A stretch of DNA of 64,000 nucleotides from Photobacterium sp. CCB-ST2H9 (GCF_023151555.2 NZ_CP100426.1:1240001-1304000), one strand, 5' to 3'. Shown: positions 44,158-53,520, counted from the stretch's first letter. A program made the numbers and translations. Notes: generated by a model not told the origin, from the sequence alone.

Positions 44158-46248
44158 TTAAACGGCGGGTAATGTGAGGGTCTTGGCGACAAAATCACGC
44201 AGAAACTGCTCAGCCTGTTTACGACCACTGAGGCTAAATTGTTGCTGAACCGATGACCAGGATTGACGCTGAATGATTTTCGCCACCATCACTTCGAGGC
44301 CGTGCTTATTCTCCGACCGACCCGATTTCATCTGATGTTGCAGCCATAGAGACAGTTGGCCAATGATCAAATCGTAACCGAGCCCACCCTGAGAAAAATT
44401 TCGTAACTGCTGCTCTGTTGTTTCAAGGAGTTCAGGGATTGATGACAATCGTAATGCATGGAGATACAAGGGGATGAACACGTCACTTTCAAGCGACTGA
44501 AACTGTTCACAAGCCTGCGCCATAAAATTCAGGGAAAACGAAACTTGTGCCGTTTCAAACCAATGTGTCGTTTGCACAGAAAGCGGGCGAACACTCAATA
44601 ACGAATGACAGCCGCTCGCTGCATCTTTCGCAACGCCCAAACGAACAGGCAGATAACCGGCTTTTTGCCAAAATGGCAACAGCTCTCCACTGGCCGCAAA
44701 ACTGGTCCCTAAATAGTCCAGCTTTTGTTGCCGCGCCCAATCGTAAATACATGCCAGTAAAGCCGAACCGACACCAAGTTGACGGGCATCGTCATGAACC
44801 GCAATTCTTAAGACTCGCCCGCAATGCTGACTGGCAGCCTCGGCCAGCCCAAGATGGGCCGCAACTGACTGAGCGAGTAAATGTCCTTTGGGACGCCGCT
44901 TTCCCTGACAAACGGCTTCAGCCAGCTCCGCTGAAAAACCGCCTTCCCGGGAAACCAGGGCACAACCACAAATCGTGTCCTGCTGTAAGGCCACAAAAAC
45001 AAACACCGCTTCATCATCTAACAGTTGTCTGAGATCCGCCGGAGACGTCTGATAATGCGCGTGAATCAACAGCCCGAATAAACTGGATAACCTGTCCGGC
45101 CGTGCCAGTAACCACTGCGGTGAGACCTGACGATATTCAAGTGTCTCGCTTTGCAAAGGCAGAGCAACGGCGGATGGTTCGGCATCCAGCAACAGGGTCT
45201 GAAAAAGCCATTGTTCTAAGGGATCATTCTCAGCCCAGCGAATGGGGTGATTCATCGACAGTGCACGCCAGTTCGGCGTCATCACATCCAAAGCGGCTTT
45301 GAACTTAATGGCGAAACCACGTCCGGTGCCTTCATAGCCATGGACGGTGGAGGCAAACACCACTCGGGAGTAAGACGCCAACATCTTCTGAAGCAAAGGC
45401 GCCGGTATTGCTGCCGCTTCATCAACAATCAGCAAATCCATCTCCGGCAGCGCTTCCAGTAAACGATCTGGCGCCCAGAAACTGAGTGTGCTGTGTTCGC
45501 TGGCCAGCTGATAGCCGGGAAAACCGGAAGCTCCTAAAACTCGTGCGGCATGATGAAACAAGGTCTGGCAATGTCGCTGGCGCGGCGCGGTCACCACAAT
45601 CTGCCTTGCTTTCTCCTGCATCAGTGTGGCAGCGGCAATACCAAGGGCAGAAGACTTTCCCCGTCCCCGGTCTGCAGTGATCACCAAAGGGCGTCTGCGA
45701 TGACCGGTCACCACTCGACGCACAGCCTCAACAGCCGTAACCTGCTCCTCACTGAGACATCCGTAAGGACGCACAGGTTGCGTCACCGGGACAATCGCAT
45801 CATTTGGCAATGCAGGAATCATGATTTGTCCGTCACTTTGCCGGGTCAGGAACATCACCTCAGGGGCTTGTAACCGGGTCAGGAAGCGCTGCATAAAAGG
45901 CGTTTGCCAGATCTCAGCGCGTACTCGCGGCAACAGCAGAATCATCAGACCGCCTCCGCGAATGGTTCCCGCAAGCGCCGCGAGGGCTTCAACATCGAAT
46001 CCGCAATGCGAATCGACGACCAGGCAGTCACAATCCTGACCCAGCCAGGATTTTGCCTGACCGGGCAAAAGTGCATGGACGCCATCGGGCGCATGTTCGC
46101 CGAGCCATAAGCAAGAGGAATACAGAGGCAATGCCGATTGAGCGGCCTCAATTCCCCATGATTGATCACTCTCAATACATACGAAATCTCGGTGCCGGCT
46201 CGCTTGCGCACGATGGGCAAGCGCAGAAAAAAAATGGGACAGTTCAGA
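44158..46248 (-). CDS. tmcA: tRNA(Met) cytidine acetyltransferase TmcA
   Basis: A 696-residue enzyme that makes N4-acetylcytidine at the wobble base of elongator tRNA(Met), using ATP and acetyl-CoA. Domains: N-terminal DUF1726-type region, RNA-helicase-like ATPase with Walker A ITADRGRGKSSALGIAAA and DEAAAIP, then a GNAT acetyltransferase (RIAVHDDARQLGVGSALLACI, YLGTSFAASGELLPFWQKAGYLPVRLG) and a tRNA-binding tail. Start at ATG 46248 with AGAGG six bases upstream rather than the codon at 46269. Last gene before the par locus; parS2 sites follow it. Confidence 0.96.
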   Translation of the reverse strand, partial: SELSHFFSALAHRAQASRHRDFVCIESDQSWGIEAAQSALPLYSSCLWLGEHAPDGVHALLPGQAKSWLGQDCDCLVVDSHCGFDVEALAALAGTIRGGGLMILLLPRVRAEIWQTPFMQRFLTRLQAPEVMFLTRQSDGQIMIPALPNDAIVPVTQPVRPYGCLSEEQVTAVEAVRRVVTGHRRRPLVITADRGRGKSSALGIAAATLMQEKARQIVVTAPRQRHCQTLFHHAARVLGASGFPGYQLASEHSTLSFWAPDRLLEALPEMDLLIVDEAAAIPAPLLQKMLASYSRVVFASTVHGYEGTGRGFAIKFKAALDVMTPNWRALSMNHPIRWAENDPLEQWLFQTLLLDAEPSAVALPLQSETLEYRQVSPQWLLARPDRLSSLFGLLIHAHYQTSPADLRQLLDDEAVFVFVALQQDTICGCALVSREGGFSAELAEAVCQGKRRPKGHLLAQSVAAHLGLAEAASQHCGRVLRIAVHDDARQLGVGSALLACIYDWARQQKLDYLGTSFAASGELLPFWQKAGYLPVRLGVAKDAASGCHSLLSVRPLSVQTTHWFETAQVSFSLNFMAQACEQFQSLESDVFIPLYLHALRLSSIPELLETTEQQLRNFSQGGLGYDLIIGQLSLWLQHQMKSGRSENKHGLEVMVAKIIQRQSWSSVQQQFSLSGRKQAEQFLRDFVAKTLTLPAV

Positions 46249-46312
46249 CATACAGGCCTCTGAAGTCACAGAAAACAGATGGGGAAACAGGCCTGTATAC
46301 TATCAAGAGGAA

Positions 46313-46341
46313 TAAAAAAAGCCACGTCGTCTGACGTGGCT
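46313..46341 (-). terminator. Terminator of the parA2-parB2 operon
   Basis: On the minus strand AGCCACGTC, AGAC loop, GACGTGGCT, then seven T. It lies about 20 bases after the parB2 stop. Confidence 0.92.
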
Positions 46342-46361
46342 GAGATGATTCACCTGAAATG

Positions 46362-47339
46362 TTATTTCAGATAATCGGCCAGATAGGCAAGAATCTCATC
46401 TGCCTGCTGGTCGGAAAGCTGACTCAATTTCAGCTGAAGTTTGTCGCCATCACGGACATAAGTCGCCTGGCCCCGAACCAGCTCAACTGCCTGAGGCTTA
46501 CTGTCGACCGGCGCTTTCGGACGTACCTGCTCACTCAACTGCTCGATATGGCTGGTCACTTCGCGAGTGATCCGGGTAATTCCCTGGGCATCGACGCTTT
46601 GCCATACCGGCTGCTCCTGCTGAGACAGTGCGGCAACAAAGGATTTCTGCTGTTCATCATCCATCGAGGAATAGAGCTTGTGCAGCTTGACAATCGTCGG
46701 GCGGCCAAGCTCCCCGACACTAGGATAAGCCATCAAGAGTTCCATCGGCAGACTGGCTGCTTTCAGCGCACCACTCACCAGCGCTTCACTGCACTGACAG
46801 TACCGGGCCAAGGCTTTCTGATCAGCCACTTTACCGCCAGCCAGCAGCGCCTGCATTTCTTTTCCCCGCTCATACAGAGACAAAGGCTTGTGCGCGTTTG
46901 CAACATCAGACAGGAATTTCGCGTGGTGGCTATTGATTCCCTTGGCAACGTAAATCAGAAAATCCTGTTTCGCCAGCAAACACGCCATGCGGCGACGGCT
47001 GCCATCCAGAACTTCGATCCGGCCGTCATCCATCCAGCGTCCGACCGCCGGATACTGCTGGCCACGATCTTTCAGGGTCGTCAGAATATCGGCCAACGCA
47101 TGTTCATTGAGAAATGCCTGCTCACGGGCATTCTGAGCAAATACCTGAGTTTTTGTGCCAATTTCATCCGCAATGACTTTGACCAGCTCAAAAGCAACCG
47201 TCGTTTCACCCGCAACGGCAAGCTCAATCACAGCCGCTTTATCTTTGACCGCACTTTGTACTTCGGCAACAGTCGTCGCGCGCCGTTTATCGGCTTTACC
47301 GAACAGACGGGCATTCAGATCATTCGTTTTTATTGCCAC
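46362..47339 (-). CDS. parB2: Chromosome II partition protein ParB2
   Basis: A 325-residue ParB that binds parS2 and spreads to form the segregation complex of chromosome II. The N-terminal CTPase motif is visible as RIEVLDGSRRRMACLL (the GSRRR of the C motif), then the helix-turn-helix region KALARYCQCSEALVSGALKAASLP, and a short C-terminal dimerisation helix. It sits directly behind parA2 with a three-base gap, so the two are co-translated. Its seven target sites in the window lie at 41457, 41499, 44109, 44138, 48784, 52274 and 58856. Confidence 0.96.
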   Translation of the reverse strand: MAIKTNDLNARLFGKADKRRATTVAEVQSAVKDKAAVIELAVAGETTVAFELVKVIADEIGTKTQVFAQNAREQAFLNEHALADILTTLKDRGQQYPAVGRWMDDGRIEVLDGSRRRMACLLAKQDFLIYVAKGINSHHAKFLSDVANAHKPLSLYERGKEMQALLAGGKVADQKALARYCQCSEALVSGALKAASLPMELLMAYPSVGELGRPTIVKLHKLYSSMDDEQQKSFVAALSQQEQPVWQSVDAQGITRITREVTSHIEQLSEQVRPKAPVDSKPQAVELVRGQATYVRDGDKLQLKLSQLSDQQADEILAYLADYLK

Positions 47340-47342
47340 CTG

Positions 47343-48560
47343 TTATTTCTCCTGGTTCAAATTCGCCCAGTGACTGTGCATGACACGTTCCAGCTCAAGG
47401 CCAACCCGCTGAACCGCGTCCTGGGCAGTTGATAAGGTTTTCTTACCCCCTTCAAAATCTGACGTTGTCAGATCGAAGACGGTACTGTAAGTATCCGCGC
47501 AAGTCTCAAAAGCACGGCTGCGAGGCACAGTGGCCATCATCACCTGCTCCTGAAGCAGATAGTTCATTTCAGTCAGAACAGAAACCTGTTTTTTATTGTC
47601 ATCTTCAAACATGGTCGGGACCAGGCGAATAAACTCCAGTCCGTGCCAGTCTTCCGGGAACATTTCGTACACCGTAGGCAGATGCTGGAAGAAATTCACC
47701 GTAGATGCCCAGTCCAGACGCTTCGCCGCACAAGGGATCAGCAAAGCATTGGATGCATACATCGCGTTCCAGACCAAAGGATCGATGTGCGGGCCGGTAT
47801 CAATCATAATGATGTCGAATTCATCCTCGATCTGATCAATCACACGCTCTTTCAGCAGGCGGACAATATCCAGATTCTGATTTACCGCCAGATCCTGCCA
47901 CGCATCAGCATTGAACATTGCATCTTCAGGAAAAGCGGCAATCGTTTTCAGATTCGGATACTGAGTCGGCATCACCACGTTATTCATCAGAAAGGTTTTA
48001 TCCGTTGCCAGCTCTTCCGGAATATTCCCCAGCATCACATCCACTGCCGAGTAAATATTTTCCTGATCACCGATGCTGATTTGCGGGTTCAGAAATAAAC
48101 GGAGAGAACCTTGGGGATCCAGGTCAATCAGGCAGATACGGTAACGCTTTTCCAGATCTAGCGCCAAACAGGCCGCCAGGTGAACTGCGGTCATCGATTT
48201 ACCGGTTCCGCCTTTCTGGTTTTGCACGTTCACAACCCAGGGCTTACGTTTGCCATTTTGCCGTTCATGGAAAGCCGGACGCTCAGCGGCATCCATCAGC
48301 ATGTGCGCTTCACTCAGGGTGATCGAGTAATGATTGGCATTATTTTTCGTGAACTGATGACCGGCTTCTTCCATCCGGGCAATCGCTTCATCCAGTTTAC
48401 GACGGGTCAGACCGGAACGGGTTTCCATCAAAGCTTTCGACATCGATGGGAAATGATCATCCCTGCGTTCTTCCAACACAATCTCAATTCGGTCCGCCTG
48501 GACCTGTTTGGTCTGCTCTGCAATATTGAGCAAGTTTTCAATTGTTTCTAACCGATTCAT
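47343..48560 (-). CDS. parA2: Chromosome II partition ATPase ParA2
   Basis: A 405-residue ParA of the large type (type Ia, P1/Vibrio ParA2-like): N-terminal helix-turn-helix (SMSKALMETRSGLTRRKLDEAIARMEEAGHQF) for autoregulation and deviant Walker A NQKGGTGKSMTAVHLA, Walker B-type DIIMIDTGPHIDPLVWNAM. It moves the ParB2-parS2 complex. It is transcribed away from ori2, divergent from rctB. A parS2 site lies 224 bases upstream of its start, near its promoter. Confidence 0.97.
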   Translation of the reverse strand: MNRLETIENLLNIAEQTKQVQADRIEIVLEERRDDHFPSMSKALMETRSGLTRRKLDEAIARMEEAGHQFTKNNANHYSITLSEAHMLMDAAERPAFHERQNGKRKPWVVNVQNQKGGTGKSMTAVHLAACLALDLEKRYRICLIDLDPQGSLRLFLNPQISIGDQENIYSAVDVMLGNIPEELATDKTFLMNNVVMPTQYPNLKTIAAFPEDAMFNADAWQDLAVNQNLDIVRLLKERVIDQIEDEFDIIMIDTGPHIDPLVWNAMYASNALLIPCAAKRLDWASTVNFFQHLPTVYEMFPEDWHGLEFIRLVPTMFEDDNKKQVSVLTEMNYLLQEQVMMATVPRSRAFETCADTYSTVFDLTTSDFEGGKKTLSTAQDAVQRVGLELERVMHSHWANLNQEK

Positions 48561-48783
48561 GTTGTTCTTTCACCCTACAGTGTGTTTGGCAAAATTGTAC
48601 AACATAAATATACAAAAACAACAAAAAGCTGAACGTATAACTGTGACAAACACCTCAAGTCAAATTTATGTCAAACTTGATAAAAGGCGTATTTTTCGAC
48701 AAAAACGATACAAAATAAGCCTAAACTTTATGTGAAGCCAGATGACTCAACAGCCTGAGATTTAAAATGTCACAGTGTCACAA

Positions 48784-48798
48784 ATTTACAATGTAAAG
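48784..48798. repeat. parS2 centromere site 5
   Basis: ATTTACAATGTAAAG, match to the consensus, inside ori2 on the parA2 side. Confidence 0.88.
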
Positions 48799-48979
48799 CA
48801 ATTTTAAGTCTGATTCTCTGGAAGCCTGATCAATCACGGCTAAAGTACGAGCATTGTCGTTTCAACTTAAATTCGCTGCCGATTTCAACCTGAAAGACAG
48901 CAACGTCCGTACGGAAGCTGCCCTAGCAATCGTCTGCAGACCCCAATCCGGTCCCCTCCAACATCCATTCGGTATTTAC

Positions 48980-49428
48980 CTTGATCATGCTTCGGAACAG
49001 ATCGAGGGAAAACGAAACGATGATCAAGGGAATATTTGTACAGGACTTCAACGAAAAAACAGCTGAAATGACAAAGACAAGATCGGATCAATGATCAAGG
49101 TTTGATCCTGTCATTCATCTGGTTTCGGATCCCACCGGAAGCATCCTTATCAGCCACTAAATTACGGTCAGTGCTTGATGTACTTGAATCCAGAGTAAAG
49201 AAAACAGACTGAAAGAGAAGAAATCCAGGCTCCTTGGCTCTATAGGTGGCAATTGAAATGACACGGTTCCTGTCTTGATCATCTTTCCTTTACCGGACAC
49301 ATATAAAACCTCGCTGCAATTACGGGAAGTGTCATTTTGAAAATGACGAAAAAAACATCAGCGGGAGCGGCGGATACAATGAAACGGTCGCCAGAGAGTC
49401 AAAATAGCACTCACTTGATCATCGTTCT
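48980..49428. promoter_or_regulatory. Regulatory RctB boxes in the left arm of ori2
   Basis: Boxes of the CTTGATCATNNTTCC type at 48980-48994 (+), 49014-49028 (inverted), 49085-49099 (inverted), 49274-49288 (+, perfect CTTGATCATCTTTCC) and 49414-49428 (+, CTTGATCATCGTTCT). The first two form an inverted pair 19 bases apart. In V. cholerae the corresponding region limits initiation. Confidence 0.75.
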
Positions 49429-49513
49429 GACTGTAAAAACACATCCATTTCCCCATCCTGATGCTTTTTCAGCCTGAACCGTACAGGGAAAATCAAAACG
49501 CCATGAACAACTC

Positions 49514-49522
49514 TGTGGATAA
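49514..49522 (-). promoter_or_regulatory. DnaA box of ori2
   Basis: TGTGGATAA, the exact complement of the strong DnaA box TTATCCACA, 16 bases before the first iteron. Confidence 0.9.
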
Positions 49523-49534
49523 CCTGTAAAAATT

Positions 49535-49662
49535 CATTGATCATGTTTCTGTCACAATAATGATCATGCTTTCAAATCATTGTTGATCATGAATCCGGAG
49601 ACAATATGATCATGCTTGCCGAACGATGTTGATCACCGATCCGAAACATCATTGATCATACT
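49535..49662 (+). repeat. Six RctB iterons of the ori2 core
   Basis: TGATCA cores at 49538, 49561, 49584, 49607, 49630 and 49653, i.e. exactly 23 bp apart throughout, all in the same orientation and with the extension CATG(C/T)TT in most copies. Every core contains a GATC, so binding should depend on Dam methylation as known for V. cholerae RctB. Confidence 0.95.
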
Positions 49663-49692
49663 TCCAGTGCGCTGATAAATTTAGCTTTTAAT

Positions 49693-49771
49693 TATCATGA
49701 GCTTAGCTTGACTTTTTTGCCCGGATCATAAGATCAGTTCATCAGATAGATCATTCAAATCAAAAAGATCA
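49693..49771 (+). promoter_or_regulatory. Unwinding element with ATCA repeats
   Basis: AT-rich segment with ATCA at 49725, 49733, 49741, 49750, 49759 and 49768 (spacing 8, 8, 9, 9, 9) and one outlier at 49694. In V. cholerae RctB binds such repeats as single strand during opening. Confidence 0.8.
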
Positions 49772-49825
49772 TGATTAAAAAGCCACAGTAAAAAAAGCTT
49801 TCATTCTTAGTATTTTTTTATTATT

Positions 49826-49846
49826 CTTTCCGGAAAGATGATCAAT
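49826..49846. promoter_or_regulatory. RctB operator at the rctB promoter
   Basis: CTTTCCGGAAAG is a perfect 12-bp palindrome (49826-49837) overlapping an inverted RctB box (49832-49846; ATTGATCATCTTTCC on the minus strand), 17 bases before the rctB start. A binding site here fits autoregulation. Confidence 0.75.
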
Positions 49847-49862
49847 TTACGGCCTTTGACAG

Positions 49863-51866
49863 ATGAAGTCCTCCGCGACACGTGATGAGAAATACGACGA
49901 AAAGATCCTGATCTCCGCACCTCGATCCCACAAGGACGGGCATTTATTTTCAATTCCTCAGGCTTTGATCGACTGGCTGCCCCAATATCAGCATTTTAAA
50001 GGTGTGACTAAAAGCATCATTGAATTGCTGAATCTGATTTCCCTGCGAGGCCTTTCAAGCCAGGACGGCATGGTGTCGACAACGGAACTGGTTGAAGCGA
50101 CAGAAGGTCAGTTAACCCGTGCCGCGATACAGCAACGTCTGCGGGCTGCCGTCAGTATTGGACTGTTTATTCAGCAGCCTGTGCGGTTTGAGGAAGGGCT
50201 GGCCGGAAAAACCATGCTGCACCACTTCATCAATCCGGCGTTGCTGATCTCTCAGCTGGGCACTGCCGGTTTACAGTCAGATCAGAGCAAGGAAAAAGAA
50301 AAGCAGAAGCGCTCAAAGGCCCTGGCACAGAATGTCGTGAATAAACGACTGCTGAATGAGCATGGACTGGGAACCCCACCCATGATGCCGGATGAAGCCG
50401 ATCAAATTGTTGTATCTCCGACCAGCTGGGCCGGGATCATTGATCAGGCACTGGCGCCGCCGCGAACCAAGAAAAGCTATCAGAAATCGATGGTTGCGAT
50501 TTCCGGCACCCGGGCGATCATTGAGACACGATCCTCGAAGGCGATCATGACGGTAGACGACATGATGACCCTGTTTGCCCTGTTCACTCTGACCGTGCAG
50601 TACCATGATCATCATTTGCCGGAATATGAGCTGCAATCGCGGCACATGAGCAATAAAACGCCCATCTATATCACCGATATTCTCGCGCTGCGCGGGAAGA
50701 AGGACAGCGGTCCGGCCCGGGATTCAATCCGTGAAAGTATCGACCGGATCGAGTTTACGGACTTTCAGCTGCATGAGCTGACAGGGCGCTGGCTGAGTGA
50801 AAATATGCCGGAAGGTTTCAAAAGTGATCGCTTCCGTTTTCTGGCCCGTACCATCACCGCGTCTGAAGAAGCACCGCAGGAAGGCGAAGACGGTGAAATC
50901 CGGATCAAGCCGAATCTGTATATTCTGGTGTGGGAACCCTCGTTTTTTGAAGAACTGCTGACACGCGATTATTTCTTCCTGTTCCCGCCGGAGATCCTCC
51001 GTCAGCATACGTTGATCTTCCAGCTGTATACCTTCTTCCGGAGCCGGATGACCCGGCGCGGGCACGACAGCATGCTCCTGAGTGAACTGAATCAGAAGCT
51101 GGCCCGTAACATCGAATGGCGTCGTTTTTCGACTGATTTGATCCGTGAACTGAAAAAGCTCGCGGAAGGGAAGGTGACTGAGTCGTTGTTTGCGGTGAAC
51201 CTGTGGGGCTATCACCTGACCATCAGTCCGGCAGAAGGGAAAGCATCCCGTTATCAGGACTATCAGATTGAGATCAAGTGTGATGCCGAAGAGGTCATTC
51301 GTTTCTCTCGTGCGAAGATGCACAACGAAGGCAAACGCTCGCTGGCACCCACGATGCCCAACCCGCTGCGAAACGAAATCCTGCCGCGTCAGGAGCTCGA
51401 ACAGCTGTCTTCTATCATTGACGGTGAGTTCGAGCCGATACAACGCAAGGAAGGGCGCCCGAAGGGCCGTTTGGGGCGTCGTGTGAAGCTCAGAAAGCAT
51501 CTGGTTGAGATTAATGCCGATGAGCTGACCATTGTCCTGTCAAAATATACCTCTCAGGAGGCCCTGCAACGCAGTATCACGGCGCTTTCTGCCATGTCTG
51601 GACATGCGGCCAGCGTGATCACGGAAGAATGTCAGGGCTATCTGGATAAGCTGGACTGGTTGCGTGTGGGCAGCGAAGTCGTGGCTTATGAGACGCTGAG
51701 TAAAATGGTCGAGTTGTTTAACAATCAACATGATGAGCGCCATCTGTCGATTGAACGACTGATTTCAGGGTTGGCTGTGCGGCGCAAAGTGTGCAAGTTG
51801 GTGCATGAGGGGCACATCAATGATCAGGTCCTGACGGCACTGGATGATATTGCGAACGGCAGATAG
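49863..51866 (+). CDS. rctB: Chromosome II replication initiator RctB
   Basis: A 667-residue initiator found only in Vibrionaceae chromosome II (V. cholerae form 658 residues). The N-terminal region starts RSHKDGHLFSIPQALIDWLPQYQHFKGVTKSI; winged-helix DNA-binding parts follow over the first 500 residues (GQLTRAAIQQRLRAAVSIGLF; RKGRP-type basic stretch RKEGRPKGRLGRRVKLRKH near 540), and the C-terminal domain is the one that limits copy number. It binds the iterons and ATCA repeats next to its gene. Start ATG at 49863; the ribosome-binding site is weak, which suits low expression. Confidence 0.98.
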   Translation: MKSSATRDEKYDEKILISAPRSHKDGHLFSIPQALIDWLPQYQHFKGVTKSIIELLNLISLRGLSSQDGMVSTTELVEATEGQLTRAAIQQRLRAAVSIGLFIQQPVRFEEGLAGKTMLHHFINPALLISQLGTAGLQSDQSKEKEKQKRSKALAQNVVNKRLLNEHGLGTPPMMPDEADQIVVSPTSWAGIIDQALAPPRTKKSYQKSMVAISGTRAIIETRSSKAIMTVDDMMTLFALFTLTVQYHDHHLPEYELQSRHMSNKTPIYITDILALRGKKDSGPARDSIRESIDRIEFTDFQLHELTGRWLSENMPEGFKSDRFRFLARTITASEEAPQEGEDGEIRIKPNLYILVWEPSFFEELLTRDYFFLFPPEILRQHTLIFQLYTFFRSRMTRRGHDSMLLSELNQKLARNIEWRRFSTDLIRELKKLAEGKVTESLFAVNLWGYHLTISPAEGKASRYQDYQIEIKCDAEEVIRFSRAKMHNEGKRSLAPTMPNPLRNEILPRQELEQLSSIIDGEFEPIQRKEGRPKGRLGRRVKLRKHLVEINADELTIVLSKYTSQEALQRSITALSAMSGHAASVITEECQGYLDKLDWLRVGSEVVAYETLSKMVELFNNQHDERHLSIERLISGLAVRRKVCKLVHEGHINDQVLTALDDIANGR

Positions 51867-52054
51867 GAAGAAACATCAAAGATTTTCCGTCAAATCAAAG
51901 AGTTTTGACATTGCGATGACATTCGGAACAGAAAAAAAGCCAAAATAAACCTCGATATAACCTTTGTCCCTTTCGATGAGAAAGGTAACACCTGGCAAGG
52001 ATGGCGGGTCAGTTATCTTGTGAGTCTCTCGAAAATGCAATATGTGAGTTTGTT

Positions 52055-52084
52055 GCGAGCCCGTCCCGGCTCGCTTTTTTTTGC
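52055..52084 (+). terminator. Rho-independent terminator downstream of rctB
   Basis: GCGAGCC, loop CGTCCC, GGCTCGC, then eight T. It lies 190 bases after the rctB stop. Confidence 0.9.
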
Positions 52085-52178
52085 CTGTTTTTTGCTGTGC
52101 CCTGAAGGTGTCATCCTGCGCTCTTTTGGATACTGCCAGTTCTTCGCCAGCCTGTATCAGCCATTCACTCTTTTTCCC

Positions 52179-52193
52179 CTTGATCATCTTTCC
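52179..52193 (+). promoter_or_regulatory. RctB box downstream of rctB
   Basis: CTTGATCATCTTTCC, identical to the box in ori2 at 49274-49288, 80 bases before a parS2 site. Confidence 0.75.
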
Positions 52194-52273
52194 GTTGCTG
52201 TTCATTGAAGCCTGTTTCTGAAACACCGTTTTTCTTCGCTCTGTCGCCCGACGAATTCAAGATGCCGGTGCGG

Positions 52274-52288
52274 TTTACACTGTAAACT
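52274..52288. repeat. parS2 centromere site 6
   Basis: GTTTACACTGTAAAC, a perfect palindrome matching the consensus. Confidence 0.92.
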
Positions 52289-52443
52289 CGTCGGATTGGC
52301 GTTTTTCATTTTCTTGTCCATCGCACAGCCGTGGGCCGTTCTCAATTGACGTGACGTCAATAAATAGCGGCTGGCTATACTTACTGAGATTGGCGTAAGT
52401 TCCTATTTTCTTCACTTCTGGCTCGGTTTACAGGAGCACATGG

Positions 52444-53520
52444 ATGAAAGTCACCCTGGCCGTTGGCATGCTTTTCTTGCTGGCGCTGGTGTTGGGAATC
52501 GGGTACACCGAATACCAACGCAATGCACAGACCCAGATCAGGTCGTCGCGGCCCGCGCCCAATGTCGTGGTAAAGCCGGTTGTGCGACAAAATGTCGCCC
52601 GCCAGGTCGAAGCGCTGGGAACTGTGAAATCCCGGGAGTCTGTTCAAATCACGGCGAAAGTCACTGAAAAAGTTGAGCAGGTCCATTTTGAAGATGGTGA
52701 GCAGGTGAAAGCCGGGGCTCTGCTGGTGACGCTGACTTCCGGTGAGCAGCAGGCCAAAGTCCGGGCTGCGCAGGCCAATCTGAATGAGCAGCAACGGGAG
52801 TATCACCGGATCGAGGGACTGGTAAGGCAAAATACCATGGCCCGCTCGGAGCTGGATAAGCTCAGAACCGGCATTGAGGTCGCAAGAGCCATTCTGGCAC
52901 AGAATCAGGCCGAGCTGGATGCCCGCACGATTGTGGCGCCTTTTACCGGCGTATTGGGATTTCGTCAGATCAGCCAGGGAGCGCTGGTGACACCTGGTAT
53001 GGTGGTGACGACGCTGGATGCCCTGGATACGGTCAAACTGGACTTTTCGGTCCCGGAACGTTTTCTGGGGCAGATCCGCCCCGGTGCACAGGTTAACGGT
53101 CAGGTCGCTGCGTTTCCTGATCAGGTCTTTTCCGGCAAGGTGACGGGGATTAACAGCCGGGTCGATCCGCAGACCCGCGCTGTTGAAATCCGGGCGAGAG
53201 TGGATAATCCGCAATTATTGCTCCGTCCCGGGATGCTGATGACGCTGGCACTGACCGTGGAAGCCCGCGACGGGCTGGTCGTCCCGGAAGAAGCGATTGT
53301 GCCGCGTCAGGCCGATCATTTCCTGATGGTTGTGAACGGCGAAAACGTGGTGGAACAGCGGCTGGTTCAGCTGGGCATCCGCAGTCGTGGTGCGGTGGAG
53401 ATCCTCAGTGGAGTCTCTGAAGGTGAACGGGTGATTACCCGGGGGATGGAGAAAGTGCGTCCGGGACAGAAGGTGACCCCCCAGTCTGAGGAGCATTTTA
53501 CTTACCGGGGAGCGGGCTGA
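52444..53520 (+). CDS. RND efflux periplasmic adaptor protein
   Basis: A 358-residue membrane fusion protein with N-terminal anchor (KVTLAVGMLFLLALVLGIG), lipoyl/hairpin domains (ITAKVTEKVEQVHFEDGEQVKAGALLVTLTSGEQQAK and ARTIVAPFTGVLGFRQISQGALVTPGMVVTTL) and the beta-barrel region. It links the inner-membrane pump to an outer-membrane channel. ATG 52444 has AGGAG seven bases upstream. It overlaps the pump gene by one base. No outer-membrane factor gene follows, so TolC encoded elsewhere is the likely partner. Confidence 0.94.
   Translation: MKVTLAVGMLFLLALVLGIGYTEYQRNAQTQIRSSRPAPNVVVKPVVRQNVARQVEALGTVKSRESVQITAKVTEKVEQVHFEDGEQVKAGALLVTLTSGEQQAKVRAAQANLNEQQREYHRIEGLVRQNTMARSELDKLRTGIEVARAILAQNQAELDARTIVAPFTGVLGFRQISQGALVTPGMVVTTLDALDTVKLDFSVPERFLGQIRPGAQVNGQVAAFPDQVFSGKVTGINSRVDPQTRAVEIRARVDNPQLLLRPGMLMTLALTVEARDGLVVPEEAIVPRQADHFLMVVNGENVVEQRLVQLGIRSRGAVEILSGVSEGERVITRGMEKVRPGQKVTPQSEEHFTYRGAG

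Larger units (their letters stand above)
48561..49862. other. Chromosome II replication origin ori2 (parA2-rctB intergenic region)
   Basis: A 1.3-kb gene-free region with all the parts of a Vibrionaceae chromosome II origin: one parS2 site, a left arm with five or six regulatory RctB boxes in both orientations (48980-49428), a DnaA box, six iterons with 23-bp period, an AT-rich segment with six ATCA repeats, and an operator at the rctB promoter. The left arm occupies the place of rctA and the inhibitory 39-mers in V. cholerae; I saw no protein gene in it (the short frames there have no credible start signal). Confidence 0.93.
51867..52443. other. Intergenic region after rctB
   Basis: Holds the rctB terminator or a small RNA end (52055-52084), a perfect RctB box and a parS2 site, and the promoter of the efflux genes. 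A 116-codon frame on the minus strand (51876-52226) crosses the terminator and the RctB box and is not considered a gene. Confidence 0.6.

Noticed and set aside
48854..49066. Short frame in the left arm of ori2
   Set aside because: Lies over regulatory RctB boxes and has no start signal; the region corresponds to the untranslated rctA side of V. cholerae ori2.
51876..52226. 116-codon minus-strand frame after rctB
   Set aside because: It crosses the strong terminator at 52055-52084 and a perfect RctB box, has biased composition in the wrong positions and no ribosome-binding site.
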